Source: Apopatocola sp963618015
GTDB taxonomy: Bacteria; Bacillota; Clostridia; Oscillospirales; Oscillospiraceae
Assembly (NCBI GenBank): GCA_963618015.1
Contig: CAVEQS010000025.1
Span: forward strand, 1 to 42,832
Reading direction: 5' to 3'
Length of the DNA stretch: 42,832 bases
Shown: positions 33,366 through 40,354 of the stretch, piece by piece
Position numbering within the stretch: the stretch's first letter is position 1
Layout: every line of letters begins with the position of its first letter
Notes under the pieces: generated by a model
Seen by the model: only the letters and a program-made list of their open reading frames with translations
What the model was told of the DNA's origin: nothing
The model's database searches: none
Position numbers and translations under genes: made by a program

Positions 33366-33430
33366 TTGACTTTGACTTTCTTTAACCTTTTCTTTGACTG
33401 TATAATAGTCAAAGAACGTCAAATTCTCAA
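33366..33430 (-). promoter_or_regulatory. ctsR: ctsR promoter with CtsR heptad box
   Basis: Minus strand: -35 TTGAGA (33425-33430), 17-base spacer, -10 TATTAT (33402-33407). On the plus strand AGTCAAAGAACGTCAAA (33407-33423) fits the CtsR pattern of two GTCAAA heptads with a 3-base NAN spacer, and it fills the space between -10 and -35. More GTCAAA copies follow in the leader (33366-33379, 33393-33399). Together they indicate autorepression. Confidence 0.88.
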
Positions 33431-33571
33431 CATGCCGTATTGGGCGGATTTCGCCAAAGTTGGGAGCGGCGGCAGTCTGTCTTTTTCTATCTCTCTCATT
33501 CGCAGTTTTTCTTTGTTTTTCTCTTCTTTTCTCGCTTTTTGAAATTTTTCCGGCAAGGAAGAATTTTTGGG

Positions 33572-33599
33572 TTGCATTTTAAGGGATATATGTTACAAT
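33572..33599 (+). promoter_or_regulatory. Promoter of the ferredoxin gene
   Basis: -35 TTGCAT (33572-33577), 16-base spacer, -10 TACAAT (33594-33599). The gap 33336-33631 (296 bases) otherwise holds the ctsR promoter and a T-rich stretch at about 33478-33552; I see no gene or RNA there. Confidence 0.8.
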
Positions 33600-33631
33600 G
33601 CGGGTATCCCAAAAAGAGGAGGTACATACCA

Positions 33632-33799
33632 ATGTACGTCATTACCGACAGCTGCATTTCCTGCGGCACCTGCGCGAGCGTGTGCCCCTGCGACGCGATT
33701 TCCGAAGGCGCTGATCATTACGAGATCAACCAGGACGTCTGCGCCCAGTGCGGTTCCTGCGCCAGCAACTGCCCCATCGAGGCCATCGAGGAGCAGTAA
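33632..33799 (+). CDS. 2[4Fe-4S] ferredoxin
   Basis: 55 residues, the standard size of clostridial ferredoxins. Two cluster motifs are visible: CISCGTCASVCPC at the start and CAQCGSCASNCP in the second half, each a CxxCxxCxxxCP pattern whose last cysteine serves the other cluster. It carries low-potential electrons and would accept them from enzymes such as the pyruvate:ferredoxin oxidoreductase at 12661-16212. The start has AGAGGAGGT 9 bases before it; a longer in-frame start at 33440 lies upstream of the promoter. Transcribed alone. Confidence 0.96.
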   Translation: MYVITDSCISCGTCASVCPCDAISEGADHYEINQDVCAQCGSCASNCPIEAIEEQ

Positions 33800-33839
33800 T
33801 CCTTCTTCGCTGCGGGAGGTGCCACTCCCGTGGCTCACA

Positions 33840-33890
33840 ACGGCGGTATGCCTGCCCATTCGGGCTTGTCATGCCGCCGTATTTATTTTA
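33840..33890 (+). terminator. Terminator after the ferredoxin gene, overlapping the next promoter
   Basis: Stem ACGGCGGTATG (33840-33850) / CATGCCGCCGT (33870-33880), one G-U pair, with an inner CCC/GGG, followed by ATTTATTTTA. The -35 of the methyltransferase promoter lies in its right arm and the -10 in its T-rich tail. A smaller hairpin CGGGAG / CTCCCG precedes it (33813-33830). Confidence 0.85.
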
Positions 33891-33894
33891 TAAT
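33866..33894 (+). promoter_or_regulatory. Promoter of the methyltransferase gene (leaderless)
   Basis: -35 TTGTCA (33866-33871), 17-base spacer, -10 TATAAT (33889-33894). The ATG is at 33901, 6 bases after the -10, where transcription should start. No ribosome site is present in the 30 bases before the ATG. Confidence 0.82.
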
Positions 33895-33900
33895 GTACCT

Positions 33901-34578
33901 ATGAACTGGAACCTTTTTACCGGCGAGAGGGCCGGAACGGACGCGCTGCTGCTTGCCGGCTTTGCAAAGGACGCGCGCGGGACGTATGGCGCAGACCTTG
34001 GCTGCGGCAGCGGGATATTGCTTCTGCTGCTCCTGCTGGGGGACGGCGCCCGGCATATGACGGGCGTGGAGCTTCGCGAGTGCGCGGCGGCAAGCGCGCG
34101 GGAAAACCTGCGTGCCTTTGCGCTCGAAGCGCGCGGCGAGATCGTCTGCGCCGATTACCGGAGCGCGCCGTTTGAAGCGGGAAGTCTCGATTTTATCGTA
34201 TCGAATCCGCCGTACTTTCCGGCGGGACACGGGGCAGTATCGCCCGACGCGGCGCGCGCCGCGCAGCGCACCGAGAGCGCGACCGTTTTTGAGCTCTGCG
34301 CCGCCGCGGCGCGGTATCTCAAGCGCGGCGGGCAGTTCTTTCTCGTCCATCGTCTGGATCGCAAAAAGGACGTCCTCGCGGCGCTGCGGCGGGCGAATCT
34401 CATGCCCGTGCGCCGGCGGGACGTGTTCTCCGCGCCGGGAAAGCGCGCGCCCATCTTTCTCATTGAGGCCGTGAAGGATGCGCCGGAATGTGCCGTCCGT
34501 CACGAGAGCATCCTGCTGCGCGGCGCAGACGGCCGCGAAACCGAAGAATACCGGAAAATCTGCCATTGGGAGGCATAA
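33901..34578 (+). CDS. tRNA1(Val) adenine-N6-methyltransferase-like protein (YfiC/TrmN6 family)
   Basis: 225 residues with a Rossmann methyltransferase fold. The SAM motif is ADLGCGSGILLLLL (about 31-44), the acidic residue after strand 2 is in GVELRE, and the N6-adenine catalytic motif is SNPPYF (about 101-106). The family methylates adenine 37 of tRNA1(Val). The next gene, rsmI, is also an RNA methyltransferase, a pairing common in Firmicutes. It appears to be made from a leaderless transcript. A protein or 16S rRNA substrate is less likely, given NPPY and this context. Confidence 0.9.
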   Translation: MNWNLFTGERAGTDALLLAGFAKDARGTYGADLGCGSGILLLLLLLGDGARHMTGVELRECAAASARENLRAFALEARGEIVCADYRSAPFEAGSLDFIVSNPPYFPAGHGAVSPDAARAAQRTESATVFELCAAAARYLKRGGQFFLVHRLDRKKDVLAALRRANLMPVRRRDVFSAPGKRAPIFLIEAVKDAPECAVRHESILLRGADGRETEEYRKICHWEA

Positions 34579-34583
34579 GCTTT

Positions 34584-35435
34584 ATGGCCGGAACCTTGTA
34601 TCTGGTGGGAACGCCCATCGGCAATCTGAACGATCTCTCCCCTCGCGCGATCGAAACGCTCAAGAGCGTAGACTTCATCGCGGCGGAGGATACGCGCGTA
34701 ACATTGAAGCTTTTAAACCACTTCGGCATCCGCCGCCCGCTCATCAGCTATTATGAGCACAATAAGGTGGAGAGCGCCGCCGTCATCCTCCCCCGGCTGC
34801 TCGGCGGCGAGAGCTGCGCGCTTGTCTCCGACGCGGGCATGCCCGCGATCTCTGATCCCGGCGAGGAGCTGGTACGGCTGTGCGGCGAGCACGGCATCAC
34901 GGTATCGGCAGCGCCCGGGCCGAGCGCGGTCATCACGGCACTCGCCATGTCCGGCCTTCCGACGCAGCGGTTCACGTTTGAAGGCTTTCTCTCCACCTCG
35001 AACAAGTCCCGGAAGGAGCATCTGGAAACGCTGCGGCATGAACACCGGACGATCGTCCTCTACGAAGCGCCGCACAAGCTTGTGGAAACGCTCGGCGATC
35101 TTTACGACGTGCTCGGCGACCGGGACATTGCGCTCGGGCGCGAGCTCACGAAGCTGCACGAGGAGATCGTCCGCACGACGATCGGACAAGCGCTCGAAAA
35201 ATACCGCGCCGAACGGCCGCGCGGGGAGTTTGTGCTCGTTATCCGCGGCGCGCCGGTGGAGAAGGGGCCGCGCCTCCCGCTCGAGGACGCGCTCGCGCTC
35301 GTGGAGGAATACCGCGCCGGGGGCATGAAGCTCAAGGACGCGGCCAAGCGCGCTGCCGCTGAGACCGGCCAGAGCCGCAACGATCTTTACCACGCCGCAC
35401 TCGTTCGCGAAAAGGAAAATGGCGCGGAAGAATAA
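34584..35435 (+). CDS. rsmI: RsmI, 16S rRNA (cytidine-1402-2'-O)-methyltransferase
   Basis: 283 residues. The tetrapyrrole-methylase fold is clear: GTLYLVGTPIGNLNDLSPRAIE at the start, AAEDTRVT, SDAGMPAISDPGEELV, AAPGPSAVITALAMSGLPTQRFTFEGFL, and VLYEAPHKLVETL. It adds a 2'-O-methyl group to C1402 in the decoding centre of 16S rRNA, next to the N4-methylation by RsmH. The start at 34584 has GGGAGG 10 bases before it and lies 5 bases after the methyltransferase stop, so the two are co-transcribed. Confidence 0.97.
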   Translation: MAGTLYLVGTPIGNLNDLSPRAIETLKSVDFIAAEDTRVTLKLLNHFGIRRPLISYYEHNKVESAAVILPRLLGGESCALVSDAGMPAISDPGEELVRLCGEHGITVSAAPGPSAVITALAMSGLPTQRFTFEGFLSTSNKSRKEHLETLRHEHRTIVLYEAPHKLVETLGDLYDVLGDRDIALGRELTKLHEEIVRTTIGQALEKYRAERPRGEFVLVIRGAPVEKGPRLPLEDALALVEEYRAGGMKLKDAAKRAAAETGQSRNDLYHAALVREKENGAEE

Positions 35436-35463
35436 TTTTTCGCTTTCCCCCGGCAAAGAAATA

Positions 35464-35472
35464 TGTTATAAT
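35464..35472 (+). promoter_or_regulatory. Extended -10 promoter of the cytidylate-kinase-like gene
   Basis: TG-T-TATAAT (TG at 35464-35465, TATAAT at 35467-35472). The -35 region is poor, which fits an extended -10 promoter. It lies about 50 bases before the ATG. Confidence 0.7.
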
Positions 35473-35523
35473 ACCATCACAGAAATCCACCACCTACCCG
35501 GTTATAAGGAGGCTGCATCTTTT

Positions 35524-36114
35524 ATGGAAAAAAAGCGTATCATCACCATCGGACGTGAATTTGGCAGCGGCGGACGCACCATCGGCAAGGAAGTCGCCGA
35601 GCGGCTCGGTATCCCCTGCTACGACCATGAGCTGATCGACCGGCTGGCCGAAGAGAGCGGACTTTCCAAGGAATATATCACCAACGAGAGCGAATACGCC
35701 TCCCACAGCAGCTGGACGGCGGTGGCGTTCTCCTCGGTGCGTTCGTTCGGCGTGCCGTCCAACCAGGACTATCTCTGGGCGATCCAGCGCCGCATCATTC
35801 TCGAGCTCGGCCAGAAGGAAAACTGCGTGATCGTCGGCCGCTGCGCCGACGCCATTCTCGACGGCACCGCCGATCTTCTCAAGGTGTTCGTCCATGCCGA
35901 CTTTGAAAAGCGCGCCAAGCGCATCGTGGAGAAGTACGGCGAGACCGAGGAGCCGACCGAGAAGCGCCTGCGCGACAAGGACAAGCGACGCGCGCTCTAC
36001 TACCAGTTCTACACCGATCTCGAATGGGGCAACATGAACCACTACCACATCATTCTCGATTCCGGCTCGCTCGGCATTGAGAAATGCGTGGACGTGATCG
36101 CCTCGCTCTACTAA
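35524..36114 (+). CDS. Cytidylate kinase-like family protein
   Basis: 196 residues. It begins KRIITIGREFGSGGRTIGKEVAERLGIPCYDHELI, a P-loop of the cytidylate-kinase-like type (GREFGSGG). Later features are the Arg-rich lid (RAKRIVEKYGETEEPTEKRLRDKDKRRALYYQFYT) and the end SGSLGIEKCVDVI. These proteins are widespread in Clostridia; their true nucleotide substrate is uncertain, and this is probably not the main Cmk. The ATG at 35524 follows AAGGAGG by 11 bases. An upstream in-frame start would overlap rsmI and precede the promoter. Confidence 0.88.
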   Translation: MEKKRIITIGREFGSGGRTIGKEVAERLGIPCYDHELIDRLAEESGLSKEYITNESEYASHSSWTAVAFSSVRSFGVPSNQDYLWAIQRRIILELGQKENCVIVGRCADAILDGTADLLKVFVHADFEKRAKRIVEKYGETEEPTEKRLRDKDKRRALYYQFYTDLEWGNMNHYHIILDSGSLGIEKCVDVIASLY

Positions 36115-36134
36115 TAAAATCCATAAACAAATTT

Positions 36135-36191
36135 GCGGCGCCGGTCTCCGGCGCCGCTTCTTTATGGCCGCCCCTAGGGGGCGGCTCTTTT
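36135..36191 (+). terminator. Double hairpin terminator after the cytidylate-kinase-like gene
   Basis: First stem GCGGCGCCGG / CCGGCGCCGC (36135-36144, 36148-36157) followed by TTCTTTA. Second stem GCCGCCCC / GGGGCGGC (36167-36174, 36178-36185) followed by TCTTTTT. Confidence 0.9.
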
Positions 36192-36209
36192 TGTGCAAAA
36201 ATGCGATCG

Positions 36210-36246
36210 TGCGCAAATTTGCGCATTGCGTCTATTTCGTTAGAAT
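36210..36246 (+). promoter_or_regulatory. plsC operon promoter with a perfect 16-bp palindrome
   Basis: -35 TTGCGC (36219-36224), 16-base spacer, -10 TAGAAT (36241-36246). The palindrome TGCGCAAATTTGCGCA (36210-36225) covers the -35, the position expected of a repressor site. I do not match it to a known operator. The leader from about 36253 to 36345 holds no other clear element. Confidence 0.72.
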
Positions 36247-36345
36247 TTGCAAAAATCGACAATTTTCGCCATGGTTTTCTCTCCGAGGGCGATCTAAGAT
36301 GAAATGTGACAAAATTTTGCCATCCGCCGAAAGGGGGGGATTTCT

Positions 36346-37191
36346 ATGGCTGTCTATATTGGGCTCATCACCATCGGCGCGGCGATGACGATCGAAACAT
36401 TTCTCCGGCATGCCCTGCTGCGGCGCTGGTACGATCTCTTTCTTGCGCTGCCAGTCTGGCTCGGGTGGTTTCTCGCGGCAACGGCGCTCTATTTTCTGCT
36501 GCTGTATCTGCTCTCCCTGACCGTGGACAAGACGAAGCCGGTGCAGAAGAAAACTCCCTTTTACCGCTGGCTGTTAAACGAGACGGCGTGGCTGATTCTG
36601 CGCCTGGGACGGGTTCGGATCGAATGCACCGGACTTGAAAAGCTTCAGGGGCTGCCGCCGTTTCTGCTGGTGGCCAATCACCGGTCGAACTTCGACCCGT
36701 TCATCGCCATCGCCGCCTGCCCTCAGATCGAGCTTGCCTATATCGCAAAGCCGGAAATTTTCGATATCCCCATCACGGGAAGCGTTGTACACAAGTGTTT
36801 TTTCCTGGCCATAGACAGAGAAGACAACCGCAAAGCGCTCGGGACGATCCTGCGCGCTGCGGCGCTGCTGCGGGATGGCACCGTGTCCATCGGCATTTAC
36901 CCGGAGGGGACGCGCAGCAAAACGGGAGAACTCCTCCCCTTTCGCAATGGTGCGTTTCAAATCGCAAAGCGGGCAGGCGCGCCCATCGTGATCGCAAAAA
37001 CGACCGGCACCGAGCAGATCGCGCGCCGCTTTGCAAGACGGCGCACGATCGTCCGGTTTGATATTCTCGATGTGCTGAGCGCCGATACCGTTGCGAAAAT
37101 GACCACGCGGGAGATCGGCGATTACGCCCGCGAACAGATGCTGCAAAGCGAGCCGGCAACACCAACAAAGAAAGAGGCAATCACCATATGA
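36346..37191 (+). CDS. plsC: 1-acylglycerol-3-phosphate acyltransferase (PlsC-like)
   Basis: 281 residues. The N-terminus has two hydrophobic helices (about 5-25 and 33-60). The acyltransferase domain has motif I NHRSNFDP (catalytic His and Asp), motif II in the FFLAIDRED region, motif III YPEGTRSKTG, and motif IV around GAPIVIAKTTG. It acylates lysophosphatidic acid to phosphatidic acid at the membrane. AAAGGGGGG precedes the ATG. The end overlaps the lipid-kinase gene in ATGA, so phosphatidate synthesis and diacylglycerol phosphorylation are coupled. Confidence 0.93.
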   Translation: MAVYIGLITIGAAMTIETFLRHALLRRWYDLFLALPVWLGWFLAATALYFLLLYLLSLTVDKTKPVQKKTPFYRWLLNETAWLILRLGRVRIECTGLEKLQGLPPFLLVANHRSNFDPFIAIAACPQIELAYIAKPEIFDIPITGSVVHKCFFLAIDREDNRKALGTILRAAALLRDGTVSIGIYPEGTRSKTGELLPFRNGAFQIAKRAGAPIVIAKTTGTEQIARRFARRRTIVRFDILDVLSADTVAKMTTREIGDYAREQMLQSEPATPTKKEAITI

Positions 37192-38072
37192 CCTATCATG
37201 TTTTCTATAACCCCCACGCGGGAAACGGGCGCGGCAAGGATGCCGCGCATAAGCTCGCCGAGTTGCTGCCGGAGGATGAACTGCTCTTCCGCGACATTAC
37301 GGAGATTGAGGACTACGCCGCTCTTTTCCGCTCACTCCCGGACGAGGACCGCGTTGTGATCGCCGGCGGCGACGGAACGCTCAACCGATTCATCAACGAC
37401 ACCGCGCCGCTCCCGCTCGAGCGGAGCATCTACTACTTCGCCACCGGCAGCGGCAACGACTTTCTCACCGACATTGGCGGGAAGGCGGGCGACGCGCCCC
37501 GGTGCATCGACCGGTACCTGACGGAGCTGCCGTCGGTGTATGTAAACGGCATGCATCGCTATTTCCTCAACGGTATCGGCTACGGCATTGACGGCTACTG
37601 CTGTCTGGAGGGTGACCGGCAGCGTCAAACCTCCGCGAAGCCGGTAAATTATACGGCCATCGCCGTCAAGGGGCTTTTGTTCCACTACAAGCCCACCTCC
37701 GCCGTTATCACGGTGGACGGCGTGCGGCATACTTACAACCACGTCTGGCTCGCGCCGACGATGAACGGGCGGTATTACGGCGGCGGCATGATCCCGACGC
37801 CGCAGCAAGACCGTCTCGCGCAGCCGCGAAAGCTTTCCGTCATGGTGTTCCGCAGTCCCGGCAAGCTCAAGGCGCTCGCCGTGTTTCCGTCCATCTTCAA
37901 GGGCGAACACGTCCGGCACACCGATGTGGTGGAGGTACTGACCGGGCGGGAGATCACCGTGGAGTTTGACCGCCCCACCCCGCTTCAGATCGACGGAGAA
38001 ACGGTTCCCGATGTGACGGCCTACCGCGCCGTCGTCTTTGCAAAAGAAGCGGCTAAAGCCGCAAACGCATAA
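37188..38072 (+). CDS. Diacylglycerol/lipid kinase family protein (DagK/YegS-like)
   Basis: 294 residues. The catalytic domain shows NPHAGNGRG near the N-terminus, the ATP motif GGDGTLNRF (about 64-72) and ATGSGNDFLTDIG. The C-terminal beta domain ends with LQIDGETV, typical of the family. It would phosphorylate diacylglycerol to phosphatidic acid, or another lipid. It overlaps plsC by 4 bases (ATGA), and a strong terminator follows. Substrate choice between DAG and other lipids cannot be settled from sequence. Confidence 0.93.
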   Translation: MTYHVFYNPHAGNGRGKDAAHKLAELLPEDELLFRDITEIEDYAALFRSLPDEDRVVIAGGDGTLNRFINDTAPLPLERSIYYFATGSGNDFLTDIGGKAGDAPRCIDRYLTELPSVYVNGMHRYFLNGIGYGIDGYCCLEGDRQRQTSAKPVNYTAIAVKGLLFHYKPTSAVITVDGVRHTYNHVWLAPTMNGRYYGGGMIPTPQQDRLAQPRKLSVMVFRSPGKLKALAVFPSIFKGEHVRHTDVVEVLTGREITVEFDRPTPLQIDGETVPDVTAYRAVVFAKEAAKAANA

Positions 38073-38077
38073 TAAAA

Positions 38078-38118
38078 AGGGGCTGCCGCATATGCTTTCT
38101 ATGCGGCAGCCTCTTTTA
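38078..38118. terminator. Bidirectional terminator between the lipid kinase and AbrB-like genes
   Basis: Stem of about 15 bp (38078-38092 with 38100-38114) around a 7-base loop. It is followed by TTTATTT on the plus strand and CTTTTTATT on the minus strand; the two convergent genes share it. Confidence 0.92.
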
Positions 38119-38124
38119 TTTCCT

Positions 38125-38376
38125 TTATTCCGTTGTTTCCTCCCGCAACTGGCGAAGACAGCTCCGGCATATCTGCTTCCCCCGGTAGGAGAGAAGATCG
38201 CGCGGCGCGCCGCAGAACAGGCACCCGGCGTCGTATTTCCGCAGGACGATAGCGTCGCCCTCAATGAAGATTTCCACCGGGTCACGCACCTCCAGATTCA
38301 ATGTCCGGCGCAGCTCGACCGGCAGCACCACCCGCCCCAGCTCGTCGATACGACGGACGATACCTGTTGATTTCAT
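38125..38376 (-). CDS. AbrB/SpoVT-type DNA-binding protein with zinc-ribbon tail
   Basis: 83 residues. The N-terminal SpoVT-AbrB swapped-hairpin domain is clear: MKSTGIVRRIDELGRVVLPVELRRTLNLEVRDPVEIFIEGDAIVLRKY. The C-terminal third holds two CxxC pairs (CLFC and CRSC) that would bind zinc. The ATG at 38376 is chosen because the family starts exactly there; a GTG four codons earlier is also possible. AbrB-like proteins are transition-state or sporulation regulators that bind bent A/T-rich DNA. It is divergent from spmAB. Confidence 0.92.
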   Translation of the reverse strand: MKSTGIVRRIDELGRVVLPVELRRTLNLEVRDPVEIFIEGDAIVLRKYDAGCLFCGAPRDLLSYRGKQICRSCLRQLREETTE

Positions 38377-38416
38377 AGATCCGCACACCCCTTATTCGTT
38401 TTCTTTTCTCGACAAA

Positions 38417-38445
38417 ATTTTATACTGGCCGATACGAAAATGCAA
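38417..38445 (-). promoter_or_regulatory. Promoter of the AbrB-like gene
   Basis: Minus strand: -35 TTGCAT (38440-38445), 17-base spacer, -10 TAAAAT (38417-38422). The spmA start is 53 bases away on the other side; I cannot identify its promoter, which may be sporulation-specific. Confidence 0.75.
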
Positions 38446-38497
38446 GATGGAACAGCGCCGATTTTTATTGGTAATTTTTTCCTTGCGAGGTCCCGCT

Positions 38498-39073
38498 ATG
38501 GCTATGTCGTATGTATGGGTCATCCTTCTTTTTGTGTCGGTCGTTTTCGGCGCGCTCACCGGCTCGGCGGGTGCGGTCGGGGCAGCGGCAGTGCAGGGCG
38601 CGGAGAGCGCCGTGGAGCTTTCGCTCTCGCTCGCCGGGCCGATGATCTTTTACAGCGCCCTGCTCGAGGTCATGGAGCGCTCAGGGCTCACCGAAAAGCT
38701 CTCCCGCGCGCTGCGCCCCATATTGGGGCGGCTCTTCCCCTCGTCCCGGAACGACACGGAGCTTGCCGGGGAGCTATCGTGCAACGTGAGTGCGAATCTT
38801 CTCGGGCTTGGCAACGCCGCCACGCCTGCCGGCATCCGCGCCGCGCAGCGGCTGCATGCGCTCTCCGGCAAGGAGGCCGCCTCCGACGAGCTCTGCCGTC
38901 TTGTTGTACTCAACACCGCCTCCATCCAGCTTCTCCCGACGACCGCCGCCGCGCTGCGCTCGGCCTGCGGCGCGGAAAGCCCGTTCGACATTCTGCCCGC
39001 GGTGTGGATTTCATCCGCGGCGGGCGTCGCCGCGGGACTGCTCGCCGAGCGGCTTTTCCGGAAATCGCCATGA
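38498..39073 (+). CDS. spmA: Spore maturation protein A
   Basis: 191 residues with about five membrane helices. The nucleoside-recognition (Gate) domain is seen in SLAGPMIFYSALLEVMERSGLTEKLSRALRPILGRLFP and in ELSCNVSANLLGLGNAATPAGIRA, a strongly conserved SpmA stretch. In Bacillus, SpmA and SpmB are needed for spore core dehydration. The ATG at 38498 has GCGAGG before it; a second ATG two codons later is possible. The stop overlaps spmB in ATGA. Confidence 0.95.
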   Translation: MAMSYVWVILLFVSVVFGALTGSAGAVGAAAVQGAESAVELSLSLAGPMIFYSALLEVMERSGLTEKLSRALRPILGRLFPSSRNDTELAGELSCNVSANLLGLGNAATPAGIRAAQRLHALSGKEAASDELCRLVVLNTASIQLLPTTAAALRSACGAESPFDILPAVWISSAAGVAAGLLAERLFRKSP

Positions 39074-39591
39074 AAATGCTTTTTCAGTTGCTACCCGCGC
39101 TGCTCGCCGTACTCGTCGGCGGATACGCGCTCTTTCGCGGCACGGATGTGTTCTCCGCGCTTACGGACGGCGCTCTTAAGGGGCTGCGCACCGTAGGGCG
39201 CGTTGCGCCGGTGCTCGTGTGTCTGCTCCCGGCGGTCGCCGCGCTGCGCGCCTCGGGCGCGATCGACGCCTTCACGGCGCTGCTGCGTCCCGCGCTCGCC
39301 TTTCTCGGCATTCCGCCGGAGACCGTGCCGCTCATGCTGCTGCGCCCGATGAGCGGCAGCGGCGCGCTTGCCGTAGCCGGGGACATATTCACCGCGTGCG
39401 GCGCAGACTCCCCCGCCGGGCGCACCGCCGCGGTCATGCTCGGCTCGACAGAAACGACGTTTTACGTTCTCTCTGTCTACTTTGGCGCGGCGGGCGTGCG
39501 CAAAACGCGCCACGCCGTTCCCGCAGCGCTCTGCGCCGATCTCGCCGGATTTCTCGCCGCGGCGTTCTGCGTCAATGTGCTCCATCTATAA
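39070..39591 (+). CDS. spmB: Spore maturation protein B
   Basis: 173 residues, four to five membrane helices, also with a Gate domain. The conserved stretch is LLRPMSGSGALAVAGDIFTACGADSPAGRTAAVMLGSTETTFYVLSVYFGAAGVRKTRHA. It acts with SpmA in spore core dehydration in the forespore or mother-cell membrane. It starts within the last codons of spmA. No separate terminator is seen; the repeat element that begins 10 bases after its stop could serve. Confidence 0.95.
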   Translation: MKMLFQLLPALLAVLVGGYALFRGTDVFSALTDGALKGLRTVGRVAPVLVCLLPAVAALRASGAIDAFTALLRPALAFLGIPPETVPLMLLRPMSGSGALAVAGDIFTACGADSPAGRTAAVMLGSTETTFYVLSVYFGAAGVRKTRHAVPAALCADLAGFLAAAFCVNVLHL

Positions 39592-39600
39592 AAAATAAAA

Positions 39601-39725
39601 GGCCCCCTTGTGTAAAGGGGGCTGGCTCGCCGAAGGCGAGACTGGGGGATTGCTGCTTTCGTAAAACGACAATCCCTCCGTCGCGGCGCGTTGCGCCGCG
39701 CCACCTCCCTTTGCACAAGGGAGGC
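39601..39725. repeat. Hairpin-rich interspersed repeat (MITE-like)
   Basis: About 125 bases with imperfect terminal inverted repeats (GCCCCCTTGTGTAAAGGGGG near the left end, and CCTCCCTTTGCACAAGGGAGG read across the right end). Five stems stand in a row: the left end hairpin, CTCGCC/GGCGAG, GGGATTG/CAATCCC, GGCGCG/GCGCC, and the right end hairpin. It has no coding capacity. I recall similar non-coding repeats from gut Clostridia; copy number and target duplications need the genome. It lies between the spmB and DUF1934 stop codons and may act as a terminator for both. Confidence 0.8.
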
Positions 39726-39739
39726 TTCATAAGGAAGAT

Positions 39740-40198
39740 TCAATTGGGATACGTAATGTCGGCAATATGGCTCGCTCTCGGCTCCTGCACGCGGATGAAA
39801 AACCGGTTGCGCCCAACGATCGTATCGTCCATATCCACGCTGTAGTCGATTTCGATCTCGCCGCCGTGCGCGCCGAGACGGTTAATGATGCGGCGGGTGT
39901 TCAGTCCCATCGTCGCCGAGCCGAATGGCGTTTCGTACAGAAAGTAGCGCTTGCGCCCCTCTTCAAACTCCATGCGGGTGTTGAGCGTCCCTTCGCGCGA
40001 GAGCACAACGCCGCGCGGCTGGATGCGGAGCGAGGTTTTCGTCCCCTCCATGCCGGTGAGCTCGCTCTCCTGCCAGGTGAGCAGCGTTTCCTTCTCGTCC
40101 TGGCCGTACTGTCCGGCTGTGACGAGCTCCATGGCGTCGGGGCCGTTCACCCCCTGCTGTACGCCGGTGACCGATATGATAACGTCTTTCATTCGCAT
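39740..40198 (-). CDS. DUF1934 beta-barrel protein (YwiB-like)
   Basis: 152 residues. The family pattern is visible: VIISVTGVQ at the start, TLLTWQESELTGMEGTKTSLRIQPRGVVLSREG in the middle, and IEIDYSVDMDDTIVGRNRFFIRV near the end. It is a small lipocalin-like barrel of unknown ligand, common in Firmicutes. GGGAG lies 9 bases before the ATG at 40198; a second ATG at 40192 is possible, and the longer in-frame start at 40273 lies in the promoter. Divergent from the next gene. Confidence 0.9.
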   Translation of the reverse strand: MRMKDVIISVTGVQQGVNGPDAMELVTAGQYGQDEKETLLTWQESELTGMEGTKTSLRIQPRGVVLSREGTLNTRMEFEEGRKRYFLYETPFGSATMGLNTRRIINRLGAHGGEIEIDYSVDMDDTIVGRNRFFIRVQEPRASHIADITYPN

Positions 40199-40244
40199 GG
40201 CATCCACTCCCGACTCGCCGGCCATCCCGGCATTTGGTTTATAG

Positions 40245-40273
40245 ATTATATGCGAAAACGCCCCGGATGACAA
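40245..40273 (-). promoter_or_regulatory. Promoter of the DUF1934 gene
   Basis: Minus strand: -35 TTGTCA (40268-40273), 17-base spacer, -10 TATAAT (40245-40250). Confidence 0.88.
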
Positions 40274-40306
40274 GCGAAAAATTGTATAGCAATTTCCCGG
40301 ATTTCT

Positions 40307-40315
40307 TGTTATAAT
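40307..40315 (+). promoter_or_regulatory. Extended -10 promoter of the small acidic protein gene
   Basis: TG-T-TATAAT (TG at 40307-40308, TATAAT at 40310-40315), with a weak -35. It lies about 40 bases before the ATG at 40355. Confidence 0.7.
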
Positions 40316-40354
40316 ATGATGTCAATGTGCGTTCACAGAGAGGAGTGGATCGTA

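Noticed and set aside
33440..33631. A 64-residue N-terminal extension of the ferredoxin
   Set aside because: It precedes the promoter at 33572-33599, is Phe-rich and unlike any ferredoxin, and the ATG at 33632 has an excellent ribosome site.
35419..35523. A longer start for the cytidylate-kinase-like protein overlapping rsmI
   Set aside because: The added residues precede the extended -10 promoter and do not resemble the family, which begins just before the P-loop.
39601..39725. Possible CRISPR repeats or a structured RNA gene
   Set aside because: There is only one unit, with no regularly spaced repeats and no promoter; a MITE-like repeat explains the hairpins better.
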